The notes below the pieces were generated by a model. That model worked only from the letters and a program-made list of their open reading frames with translations, searched no databases and was not told the DNA's origin. Positions 7,620 through 14,391 of a stretch of DNA of 15,470 bases are shown piece by piece (within the stretch, counting starts at the first letter, position 1; each line of letters begins with the position of its first letter). The stretch is from contig JAIXSD010000230.1 of assembly GCA_027484885.1 (NCBI GenBank), forward strand, positions 1 to 15,470, in the 5' to 3' direction. The position numbers and the translations under genes were made by a program. The stretch is from Rubrivivax sp. (GTDB taxonomy: Bacteria; Pseudomonadota; Gammaproteobacteria; Burkholderiales; Burkholderiaceae_C).

Positions 7620-8978
7620 ATGAGACATGTGCTGATCATCGATGACAACGCCGGCGTGCGCGAGGCCCTGGCCCTGCTGCTCTCCCTGCATGACATCGAG
7701 CCCCTGCTGGCCGAGAGCCCGGCGCAAGGCCTGGCCTTGCTGGCGCGCAACAGCCCGGCTGTAGACCTGGTGATCCAGGACATGAACTTCAGCGCCGACA
7801 CCACCTCGGGCGCGGAGGGCGCGGCCCTGTTTCGCGCCATTCGCGCCCAGCATCCCGACCTGCCCGTCATCCTGCTGACCGCCTGGACGAGGCTGGAGGC
7901 CGCGGTGGAGCTGGTCAAGGCCGGTGCGGCCGACTACCTGGCCAAGCCCTGGGACGACCACAAGCTGGTGGCCACGGTGGAAAACCTGCTGGAGCTGGGC
8001 GAATCCAACCGCGCCCTCAGCCAGGCCCGCCAGGTCCGGCAGGCCCGCCGCGCGCAGCTGAGCCAAGGCCTAGACCTGGCCGGCCTGGTGTTCGCCTCGG
8101 ACGCCATGCTGAACACCCTGGAGCTGGCCGCGCAAGTGGCACGCACCGAGCTGCCGGTCTTGATCAGCGGCCCCAATGGCAGCGGCAAGGAGCGGCTGGC
8201 GGCCATCGTGCACGCCAACTCGGCCCAGCGCAGCGGGCCCTTCGTTGCACTCAACTGCGGCGCCCTGCCGGCCGATCTGATCGAGGCCGAACTGTTCGGC
8301 AGCGAGAGCGGCGCCTTCACCGGCGCACACAAGGCGCGCGAAGGCCGCTTCGAGGCGGCCGATGGCGGCACCCTCTTCCTCGATGAGATCGGCACCCTGC
8401 CCCTGGCCGGCCAGGTCAAGCTGCTGCGCGTGCTGGAGACCGGCCGCTTCGAGCGCCTGGGCTCCAGCCGCACACGCAGCTCCAAGGTGCGCGTGATCAG
8501 CGCCACCAATGCCGAGCTCAAGGCCATGGTGGCTGCGGGCAGTTTCCGCGAGGACCTGTACTACCGGCTCAATGTCTTCGAGCTGCGTCTGTCGCCCCTG
8601 GCCGAGCGGCGCGAGGACATCCTGGTGCTGGCCGAGCATTTCCTGGCCGGCGCGGCCACGCTGTCCGAAGCGGCCCGCGAGGCCTTGCTGGCCCACCGCT
8701 GGCCCGGCAATGTGCGCGAGCTGAAGAATGTGATGGCGCGCGCCGGCCTGCTGGCCGCGGGCGCCAGCATCCAGCCGCATCACCTCGGCCTGCAAGCGCC
8801 CGCGCCTTCGCCCGCCTCGGCCGCCCACCGCAGCCTGGACGAGCCCAGCCGCGAGGCGGTGCAAGCGGCCCTGCAGGCGGCGGGCGGCGTGGTCAGCCGC
8901 GCCGCCCAGGCCCTGGGCCTGTCGCGCCAGGCGCTGTACCGGCGCATGGAGCGTTATGGCATGGCCGACCTGGCCTGA
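7620..8978 (+). CDS. Sigma-54-dependent response regulator (NtrC family)
   Basis: This 452-residue activator has the full NtrC plan. The receiver domain (1-120) has acidic pair D8/D9, phospho-acceptor D54, T87 and K109. The AAA+ domain (about 155-390) has Walker A GPNGSGKE (184-191), the GAFTGA sigma-54 contact loop (231-236), Walker B TLFLDE (251-256), and WPGNVREL. A Fis-type helix-turn-helix lies at about 410-448 (GGVVSRAAQALGLSRQALYRRM). With every key residue present it should be phosphorylated, oligomerise and open sigma-54 promoters. The perfect sigma-54 promoter at 1529-1544 and the repeat array at 1387-1463 are the obvious targets, implying positive autoregulation. That pairing is inferred. 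The ATG at 7620 is chosen because MRHVLIIDDN is the canonical receiver start; the 27 upstream in-frame codons are not receiver-like. Confidence 0.96.
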   Translation: MRHVLIIDDNAGVREALALLLSLHDIEPLLAESPAQGLALLARNSPAVDLVIQDMNFSADTTSGAEGAALFRAIRAQHPDLPVILLTAWTRLEAAVELVKAGAADYLAKPWDDHKLVATVENLLELGESNRALSQARQVRQARRAQLSQGLDLAGLVFASDAMLNTLELAAQVARTELPVLISGPNGSGKERLAAIVHANSAQRSGPFVALNCGALPADLIEAELFGSESGAFTGAHKAREGRFEAADGGTLFLDEIGTLPLAGQVKLLRVLETGRFERLGSSRTRSSKVRVISATNAELKAMVAAGSFREDLYYRLNVFELRLSPLAERREDILVLAEHFLAGAATLSEAAREALLAHRWPGNVRELKNVMARAGLLAAGASIQPHHLGLQAPAPSPASAAHRSLDEPSREAVQAALQAAGGVVSRAAQALGLSRQALYRRMERYGMADLA

Positions 8979-8987
8979 GCCTGCGCC

Positions 8988-10295
8988 ATGCGAGGGCGTC
9001 TCTTCCTGGCCCTGCTGGCCGCTGCCCTGCTCGGCGCGGCGGCGCAGGCCGCCATCCAGCACTGGCAGTGGCCGCTCTACAGCCTGCTGCTGCTGGCCCT
9101 GCCGCTGTTTGCCCTGAGCGGCCAGCTGCTCGCGCCCCTGCGCCGCCTGCTGCGCGCGCTGGAGGGCGCGGTACTCAGCTACCGCGATGGTGATTTCAGC
9201 ATGTCCATCGCCGCCGGGCCCAGCGGGCCGCTGCGCCAGGCCGAGCTGGCCGCCCTGCTGCGCGCCCACCAGGAGCTGGGCCTGGCCCTGCGCGAGCAGC
9301 GCCAGCAGCTGGCCCGGCGCGAGCTGCTGCTGGACACGGTGGTGCAAAACACACCCCTGGCCCTACTCCTGCTGCGCGAGCCCGGTGGTGAAATCAGTTA
9401 TGCCAATATCGCCGCGCGCCAGCTGCTGGCCCAGGGACGCAGCCTGGCGGGCCTGAGCCTGGCCAATCTGCTGGCCGACAGCCCCGAGGCCCTGCGCCTG
9501 GCCCTGGCCAGCGGCCAGGATCAGGTCTTCGGCATGAGCGAGAACGGGCAGGACGAGCTCTTCCACCTCTCGCAGCGCAGCCTGCAGCTGCAAGGCCAGC
9601 CCCACCGCCTGCTGCTGCTGCGGCGCATGACGCGCGAGCTCTCGCGCCAGGAAGTGGCCAGCTGGAAGCGGGTGATCCGCGTCATCAGCCACGAGCTGAA
9701 CAACTCGCTGGCGCCGATCTCGTCGCTCTCGCACAGCGGCGCCGAGCTGGCGCGGCGCGGCCAGACCGAGCGGCTGGAAGCGGTGTTCGCCAGCATCGGC
9801 GAGCGCTCGCGCCAGCTGCACCGCTTTCTGGCGGCCTATGCCGAATTCGCCAAGCTGCCGGCGCCGCAGTGGCAAGCCGTGGATTGGCCGGGCTTTCTGG
9901 CCGGCCTGCTGGCTCAGCACCCCTACCGCCTGGAGGGCGAGCCGCCCACGCGGCCGGCCCGTTTCGACCCCGGCCAGCTGGCCCAGGCCTTGATCAACTT
10001 GCTCAAGAACGCGCAAGAAGCGGGCGGCGCGCCCGAGGCGGTCAGCCTGGGCGTGGAGTGGCAGGAGCGCGAGCTGTGCTTTGTGGTGCGCGACCGCGGC
10101 TGCGGCATGAGTGAGGCGGTGCTGGCCCAGGCCCTGCTGCCTTTTTACTCGACCAAGCGCAGCGGCGGCCAGCACGGCGGCAGCGGCCTGGGCCTGGCCC
10201 TGGCGCGCGAGATCGCCGAGGCCCACGGCGGCCGCATCGGCCTGAGCAACCGCGAGGGCGGCGGCCTGGAGGTGCGCCTGCGCCTGCCGCAGTGA
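8988..10295 (+). CDS. Sensor histidine kinase with minimal periplasmic part
   Basis: This 435-residue inner-membrane kinase is the probable partner of the regulator 9 nt upstream. Two hydrophobic segments (about 4-22 and 30-48) are joined by only a few polar residues (QHWQWP), so there is essentially no extracytoplasmic sensor. A short HAMP-like linker (49-75) and a PAS-like domain (about 113-215) follow. The H-box is VISHELNNSLAPI with H235. The ATPase domain has N-box N337/N341, DRGCGM (369-374), PFYSTK (385-390) and GGSGLGLAL (397-405). All catalytic motifs are intact. Kinases with such a bare membrane hairpin beside an ABC transporter recall BceS-type kinases that read the state of their transporter. 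That comparison is functional inference; the PAS could instead sense a cytoplasmic ligand. Confidence 0.94.
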   Translation: MRGRLFLALLAAALLGAAAQAAIQHWQWPLYSLLLLALPLFALSGQLLAPLRRLLRALEGAVLSYRDGDFSMSIAAGPSGPLRQAELAALLRAHQELGLALREQRQQLARRELLLDTVVQNTPLALLLLREPGGEISYANIAARQLLAQGRSLAGLSLANLLADSPEALRLALASGQDQVFGMSENGQDELFHLSQRSLQLQGQPHRLLLLRRMTRELSRQEVASWKRVIRVISHELNNSLAPISSLSHSGAELARRGQTERLEAVFASIGERSRQLHRFLAAYAEFAKLPAPQWQAVDWPGFLAGLLAQHPYRLEGEPPTRPARFDPGQLAQALINLLKNAQEAGGAPEAVSLGVEWQERELCFVVRDRGCGMSEAVLAQALLPFYSTKRSGGQHGGSGLGLALAREIAEAHGGRIGLSNREGGGLEVRLRLPQ

Positions 10296-10310
10296 GCGCG
10301 GCACTGGAAA

Positions 10311-10342
10311 GGGTCTGAGCGGGGTCTGAACGGGGTCTGAGC
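10311..10342 (+). repeat. Three tandem 10/11-bp repeats (GGGGTCTGARC)
   Basis: GGGTCTGAGC (10311-10320), GGGGTCTGAAC (10321-10331) and GGGGTCTGAGC (10332-10342) lie back to back and end directly at the -10-like GACAAT of the next gene. The period is about one helical turn. They could be regulator half-sites or replication-slippage copies; no dyad is present. Confidence 0.55.
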
Positions 10343-10348
10343 GACAAT
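10343..10348 (+). promoter_or_regulatory. Candidate -10 element (GACAAT) of the radical-SAM methyltransferase
   Basis: GACAAT matches TATAAT at 4 of 6 positions and ends 9 nt before the ATG at 10358, predicting a near-leaderless transcript. No Shine-Dalgarno is visible in CGCCGCCCC, consistent with this reading. The tandem repeats abut it and cover the place of a -35. Confidence 0.4.
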
Positions 10349-10357
10349 CGCCGCCCC

Positions 10358-11416
10358 ATGCGCATCGAAGACATCCGCCAGCGCCTGCGCGCCCTGGGCG
10401 CCAAGCCACCGCACGAACTCCGCCTCCTGCGCGACTGGGTGCGCGCGCGCCCGCACGATCGCAGCCGGCGCAAGCCCGAGAACTTTCTGCCCCTGGCCCT
10501 GCGTGAAGGCCTGGAAGCGCTGGATGCGGATCTGCAAGGCCTGACCCGGCTTGTTTCTAACCACCCCGGTGAAGACGGCTCGGCCCGCTTGCTGCTGGCC
10601 CTGCGCGACGGCATGACGGTGGAAAGCGTGCTGCTGCCGCGCGAGGGGCTGTGCGTATCCAGCCAGGTGGGTTGCGCGGTCGGTTGCCAGTTCTGCATGA
10701 CCGGGCGCGAGGGTTTGATCCGCCAAGTCACCAGCGCCGAGATCATTGCGCAAGTGGCCCTGGCGCGCAGCCTGCGGCCGGTCAAGAAGGTCGTGTTCAT
10801 GGGCATGGGCGAGCCGGCCCACAACCTGGAGCATGTGCTGGAGGCGATCGAGCTGCTGGGCCTGGAGGGCAATATCGGCCACAAGAATCTGGTGTTCTCG
10901 ACCGTCGGCGACCCGCGCGTGTTCGAGCGCCTGCCCCTGGGCCCGGTCAAGCCGGCCCTGGCTTTGTCCTTGCACACCAGCCGCGCCGATTTGCGCGAGC
11001 GCCTGCTGCCGCGCGCGCCGCGGCTGACACCGGAGGAACTGGTCGAGCTGGGCGAAGACTATGCCCGCAAGACCGGCTACCCGATCCAGTACCAGTGGAC
11101 CTTGCTGGACGGCATCAATGACACGGCCGAAGAGCTGGACGGCATCGTGCGCCTGCTCAAGGGCAAGTACGCCATCCTCAACATGATTCCCTACAACAGC
11201 GTGCCCGAGCTGCCCTTCACCCGGCCCAGCTGGGACAAGGCCGAGGGCATCGCCCGCGCCCTGCACCAGCGCGGCGTGCTGACCAAGCTGCGCGATTCGG
11301 CCGGCCAGGATGTGGACGGCGGCTGCGGCCAGCTGCGCGCCCGGGCACTGGCCAGCGATGGCAGCGCCAGCGACGCAGTCATCCGCGTGCAGCGGCGCGG
11401 CGCCGGGGCGCACTGA
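10358..11416 (+). CDS. RlmN/Cfr-family radical-SAM RNA methyl synthase, probable RlmN paralogue
   Basis: This 352-residue cytoplasmic enzyme probably methylates an adenine in RNA using S-adenosylmethionine. CAVGCQFC (106-113) carries the three iron-sulfur ligands C106, C110 and C113. C99, seven residues before, matches the RlmN resolving cysteine (LCVSSQVGC is nearly identical to E. coli RlmN). C323 in DGGCGQL matches the methyl-carrying cysteine. GMGEP (149-153) is the SAM-binding motif. NMIPYNS (275-281) is the late core motif. E. coli RlmN is 384 residues; here the N-terminal 95 residues are shorter and do not resemble the E. coli accessory domain from memory. GEPAHNLE also differs from the RlmN form. 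It may therefore be a paralogue with another RNA target. The rlmN symbol is withheld for that reason. Confidence 0.85.
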   Translation: MRIEDIRQRLRALGAKPPHELRLLRDWVRARPHDRSRRKPENFLPLALREGLEALDADLQGLTRLVSNHPGEDGSARLLLALRDGMTVESVLLPREGLCVSSQVGCAVGCQFCMTGREGLIRQVTSAEIIAQVALARSLRPVKKVVFMGMGEPAHNLEHVLEAIELLGLEGNIGHKNLVFSTVGDPRVFERLPLGPVKPALALSLHTSRADLRERLLPRAPRLTPEELVELGEDYARKTGYPIQYQWTLLDGINDTAEELDGIVRLLKGKYAILNMIPYNSVPELPFTRPSWDKAEGIARALHQRGVLTKLRDSAGQDVDGGCGQLRARALASDGSASDAVIRVQRRGAGAH

Positions 11417-11421
11417 GCCGC

Positions 11422-11445
11422 AAGCGGCCGCACGGCCACCCGCTT
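11422..11445. terminator. Hairpin between convergent genes
   Basis: In the 28-nt gap between the converging methyltransferase and chemoreceptor genes, GGCCG-CA-CGGCC (11426-11437) forms a 5-bp stem. Flanking AAGC (11422-11425) and GCTT (11442-11445) can extend it past a 4-nt bulge. It may stop transcription from both sides, but it lacks a clear U-tract and reaches the last base-pair of the chemoreceptor stop. Confidence 0.35.
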
Positions 11446-12998
11446 CAAGTCTGCAGCTTGAACACCGCCATGGCCTGGACCAACTCGCTGGCCTGGCCTT
11501 CCAGGCTCTCGGCCGCGGCGGCCGATTGTTCGACCAGGGCCGCATTCTGCTGCGTGGCCTTGTCCATCTGGGTGATGGCCTCGTTGACCTGGGCCACACC
11601 GCGGCTTTGCTCCTGGCTGGCGGCGCTGATCTCACCGACGATGTCAGCCACGCGCTTGATGGCGCCGACGATCTCGCCCATGGTCTGGCCGGCCTGATCG
11701 ACCAGATCGCTGCCCTGCTCGACCTGCTCGACGCTGGCACTGATCAAGGTCTTGATCTCCTTGGCCGCGCCCGCGCTGCGCTGCGCCAGGGCCCGCACCT
11801 CGCTGGCCACCACGGCAAAGCCACGGCCCTGCTCGCCGGCCCGCGCGGCTTCCACCGCGGCATTCAGGGCCAGGATGTTGGTCTGGAAGGCAATGCCGTC
11901 GATCACGGCGATGATGTCGGAGATCTTGCGCGAGGACTCGTTGATGTCCTTCATGGTGCTGACCACCTGCCCCACCACCTCGCCGCCCTGCACCGCCACC
12001 ATCGACGCATTGACCGACAGCTGCTTGGCCTGCTGGGCGTTGTCGGCGTTGTGGCGCACGGTGTGGCTCAGCACATCCATGGTGGCCGCGGTTTGCTGCA
12101 GGGCCGAGGCCTGCTCTTCGGTGCGTGAGGACAGGTCGAGGTTGCCCTGGGCGATCTCGCTGCTGGCGCCGGACACGCGCTCGGCATTGCCGCGCACCCC
12201 GCCGACCAGATGGGTCAGGGCCTGGCGCATCTCGTCGAGTGCGGCCAGCAGGGGCGAGAACTCATCGCCTTCGCGATCGGGCTCGGGCTGGGCCAGGTCG
12301 CCATCACGAACCCGCTCGGTCAGATGGCGCGCCAGCTGCACGCGGCGCTTGAGCAAGCGCGCCACATGGACGGAAAAGACCAGCAGGGTCAGCAAGGACA
12401 GCAGCGCCAGCCCCACCACCAGATGCCAGGTGCTGCGGGTCTCGTCCTGCATGCTTTCGATGTCGCGTTTGAGTGTGCTCTCCTGGAAGTGCACCGTGTC
12501 GGCCAAGATGGCCAGCACCTCGTTGCGGGCCGGGATGGTGCGGTCGACCAGGTAGGCAAAAGCCTCGTCCTTCTGCCCGGCCTTGATGAGATCGAGGTTG
12601 GCCAGGCCAACGGTCCAGAAGCGCGCCATGGGCTCGGCCAGCTTGGCAAAACGAGCCTTGCCATCGGCGCTGAACAAATCGTCTTCATAGGCCTTCAGCA
12701 GCTTGTCGATCTGCTGGCGCTTGGCGCCGATGTCCTCGATCGCGCCCTGCATCTCCGCCGGGTTGCGCGCCAGCATGGCGTGACGCAGTTGCAAGGAAAC
12801 ACGGGTGATGTTGAGTTCCACATCGCCGATGCGAGAGAGCTGAGGCACGCGCATGTTGTGGGTCACCTCGGCCGCCCGATCCACACGCGACAACTTGATA
12901 TAGGACACCAAGGCCACGCCCCCGAGCGAGAGCGACAGCACCAGGGCCAAGGCATAAAGCCGCGCGGCAATCCCAAACCGCACTTTGCCGTTCACCAT
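11445..12998 (-). CDS. Methyl-accepting chemotaxis protein, Tar-like topology
   Basis: This 517-residue transmembrane chemoreceptor has a TM1 at about 11-33, a periplasmic four-helix-bundle-type ligand domain (34-191), TM2 (192-214), HAMP (215-268) and a long signalling coiled coil (269-517). The hairpin tip that binds CheA and CheW is unmistakable: [20 protein letters not shown] (366-385) to [20 protein letters not shown] (388-407). Methylation helix 1 is around [18 protein letters not shown] (290-307). The C-terminus ends MAVFKLQT, without the NWETF-type tether for CheR and CheB. The ligand cannot be read from the sequence. The start is supported by the canonical basic N-terminus before TM1. 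It is divergent from the cobalamin-binding gene, with a 247-bp shared promoter region holding an FNR-like box. Confidence 0.96.
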   Translation of the reverse strand: MVNGKVRFGIAARLYALALVLSLSLGGVALVSYIKLSRVDRAAEVTHNMRVPQLSRIGDVELNITRVSLQLRHAMLARNPAEMQGAIEDIGAKRQQIDKLLKAYEDDLFSADGKARFAKLAEPMARFWTVGLANLDLIKAGQKDEAFAYLVDRTIPARNEVLAILADTVHFQESTLKRDIESMQDETRSTWHLVVGLALLSLLTLLVFSVHVARLLKRRVQLARHLTERVRDGDLAQPEPDREGDEFSPLLAALDEMRQALTHLVGGVRGNAERVSGASSEIAQGNLDLSSRTEEQASALQQTAATMDVLSHTVRHNADNAQQAKQLSVNASMVAVQGGEVVGQVVSTMKDINESSRKISDIIAVIDGIAFQTNILALNAAVEAARAGEQGRGFAVVASEVRALAQRSAGAAKEIKTLISASVEQVEQGSDLVDQAGQTMGEIVGAIKRVADIVGEISAASQEQSRGVAQVNEAITQMDKATQQNAALVEQSAAAAESLEGQASELVQAMAVFKLQT

Positions 12999-13102
12999 CT
13001 CACCACCTCAACATACCTTGTCCACATGGATGCGAAGTCTCAGACATGGCCGCACTTGCAGCAAGGGCATATTTATCAAATTTGTCATTTAAGAAGTGCA
13101 GA

Positions 13103-13116
13103 TTGACCTGCATCAA
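13103..13116. promoter_or_regulatory. FNR/Anr-like box TTGAC-N4-ATCAA
   Basis: TTGACCTGCATCAA differs from the TTGAT-N4-ATCAA consensus at one position. It sits in the AT-rich divergent region, 105 bp before the chemoreceptor ATG and 130 bp before the cobalamin-protein ATG. Reading leftward, TTTGAT (13080-13075) lies about 32 bp from the box centre, roughly the spacing of an FNR-activated -10 for the chemoreceptor. Oxygen control of either gene is inferred. Confidence 0.4.
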
Positions 13117-13154
13117 ACAGCGGAGAGCGGATCGCGAAAGGTGCCGATTTCGCC

Positions 13155-13183
13155 TTGACAGGCCGGGGGCTGCACAGAAGACT
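13155..13183 (+). promoter_or_regulatory. Candidate promoter of the cobalamin-binding / GGDEF gene pair
   Basis: TTGACA (13155-13160) is a perfect -35 hexamer. At a 17-bp spacing the -10 would be AAGACT (13178-13183), only 3 of 6 matches, so an activator may be needed. A 6-bp inverted repeat GCACAG-AAGA-CTGTGC (13172-13187) overlaps the -10 and could be an operator or leader hairpin. The ATG lies 63 nt further on. Confidence 0.35.
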
Positions 13184-13187
13184 GTGC
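13172..13187. repeat. Inverted repeat GCACAG-N4-CTGTGC over the candidate -10
   Basis: A perfect 6-bp inverted repeat with a 4-nt centre lies at the expected -10/+1 of the promoter facing the cobalamin-binding protein gene. As DNA it could be an operator; as RNA it would be a small hairpin at the transcript start. Nothing further can be said from the sequence. Confidence 0.35.
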
Positions 13188-13245
13188 GCTGAGCGCCCTG
13201 GCGGCCTGCCAAACCCGGGGTTCCATCGTCTCTTGAGATCGCCCC

Positions 13246-14382
13246 ATGACCCTCAACACGACGCACCCCGCGGCTGCCACGCAAGCGCCCCTGGCGCCCC
13301 TGTCCGCCCAAGCCCTGCACACGGTCCAAAGTCTGCGCGAGCAGGTGGCGGTGCAGGCCCGCTTGCGCTTGCAACAAGCAAATGGGGAGACCCCAGAGCT
13401 CGGTCCGCAAACACCCCACGCGCCCATCAGCAGCGAGGCTGAGCTGCGCCAGCACCTGGAGTTCCTGATCCCCAGCCTGGCCACGGGCAACAGCCGCCCC
13501 TTTGCCAACTACCTGCGCTGGCTGCGCAGCGTGCGGCGGGCGCGGCGCCAGGCCTGTGAGCCGCTGAACGACGGCCTGCTGTGCATGGCCGAATGCCTGG
13601 CCCCGCACCTTGGGGCCGAACGTGACACCCTCGATCGACTGCTGCAGGACTCCATCCGCGCCGCGGAAGAGGAAACCACGCCCGCCCGCCGCTGCGAACC
13701 GGCTGACCACGACTTTGCGATACAGCCCCGCTTCGAGGAGGCCTTGCTGCACGGCGACCGGGCTGCCGCCCTGGCCCTGATGTCCCAGTTGGAATCCCAG
13801 GGTCTGGCGCTGCTGGAGATTGAGGTGCGCCTGATCGCCCGCAGCCTTCAGCAGATCGGCTTGCGCTGGCAGCGCAACGAGATCTCCGTCGCCCAGGAAC
13901 ACCTGGCCACCGCCACCGCCAGCACCGTGATGGCCGACCGCTTTGCCCACCACCCCTTGCCGCCGCTCAATGGCCAACGGGCCTTGCTGGCCTGCGTGCA
14001 AGGCAACCGCCACTCGGTGGGCTTGAGCATGGTGTCCGATGCGCTGGAACTGGCCGGATGGGAGGTGCAATGCCTGGGTGCCGACACCCCCACGCCCGAT
14101 CTGGTGGCCCAGGTGCTGGCGTGGCGCCCCGGCCTGGTCGCGCTGTCCCTGGCGTTCTCCAGCCATTTGCTGGAAGCGCGGGAAGCCATCGCCCAGATCC
14201 GCAGCGCCTGCGGCCGGGCGGCGCCGCGCATCGTGGTAGGTGGCGAGGCCCTGAACCAAGAACCTGCCTGGGTCGACTTCCTCGGCGCCGATGGCTACGC
14301 GCGTGACGCCCTGGGCGTGCTGCGCGAGGCGCAGGCACGGCCGCCCGAGGCCAGCCCGGCCGTCAACCCGCAGGCTTGCTGA
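13246..14382 (+). CDS. Stand-alone cobalamin-binding protein with CarH-type Wx9EH photoreceptor signature
   Basis: This 378-residue soluble protein has three parts. Residues 1-60 are low-complexity and 61-145 form an unassigned helical segment with many basic residues. Residues about 155-235 look like the B12-binding cap helices and 243-365 like the B12 Rossmann domain. In the cap, W208 and E218-H219 make the exact W-x9-EH motif known from the adenosylcobalamin photoreceptor CarH. In the Rossmann domain, NRHSVG (254-259) stands for DxHxxG, so H256 is the likely cobalt ligand, with D replaced by N. SLAFSS (301-306) and VVGGEAL (330-336) complete the fold. There is no MerR DNA-binding domain, so it probably signals by protein contact. 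The GGDEF-protein gene starts 9 nt downstream and is the likely partner. GAGA at 13234-13237 region may be the ribosome site. Light sensing is inferred. Confidence 0.85.
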   Translation: MTLNTTHPAAATQAPLAPLSAQALHTVQSLREQVAVQARLRLQQANGETPELGPQTPHAPISSEAELRQHLEFLIPSLATGNSRPFANYLRWLRSVRRARRQACEPLNDGLLCMAECLAPHLGAERDTLDRLLQDSIRAAEEETTPARRCEPADHDFAIQPRFEEALLHGDRAAALALMSQLESQGLALLEIEVRLIARSLQQIGLRWQRNEISVAQEHLATATASTVMADRFAHHPLPPLNGQRALLACVQGNRHSVGLSMVSDALELAGWEVQCLGADTPTPDLVAQVLAWRPGLVALSLAFSSHLLEAREAIAQIRSACGRAAPRIVVGGEALNQEPAWVDFLGADGYARDALGVLREAQARPPEASPAVNPQAC

Positions 14383-14391
14383 GCCCGGCTC

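Noticed and set aside
13040..13100. Sigma-28 flagellar-type promoter for the chemoreceptor
   Set aside because: TAAA and GATAA elements are present on the minus strand, but the spacing is about 8 bp too short for TAAA-N15-GCCGATAA.
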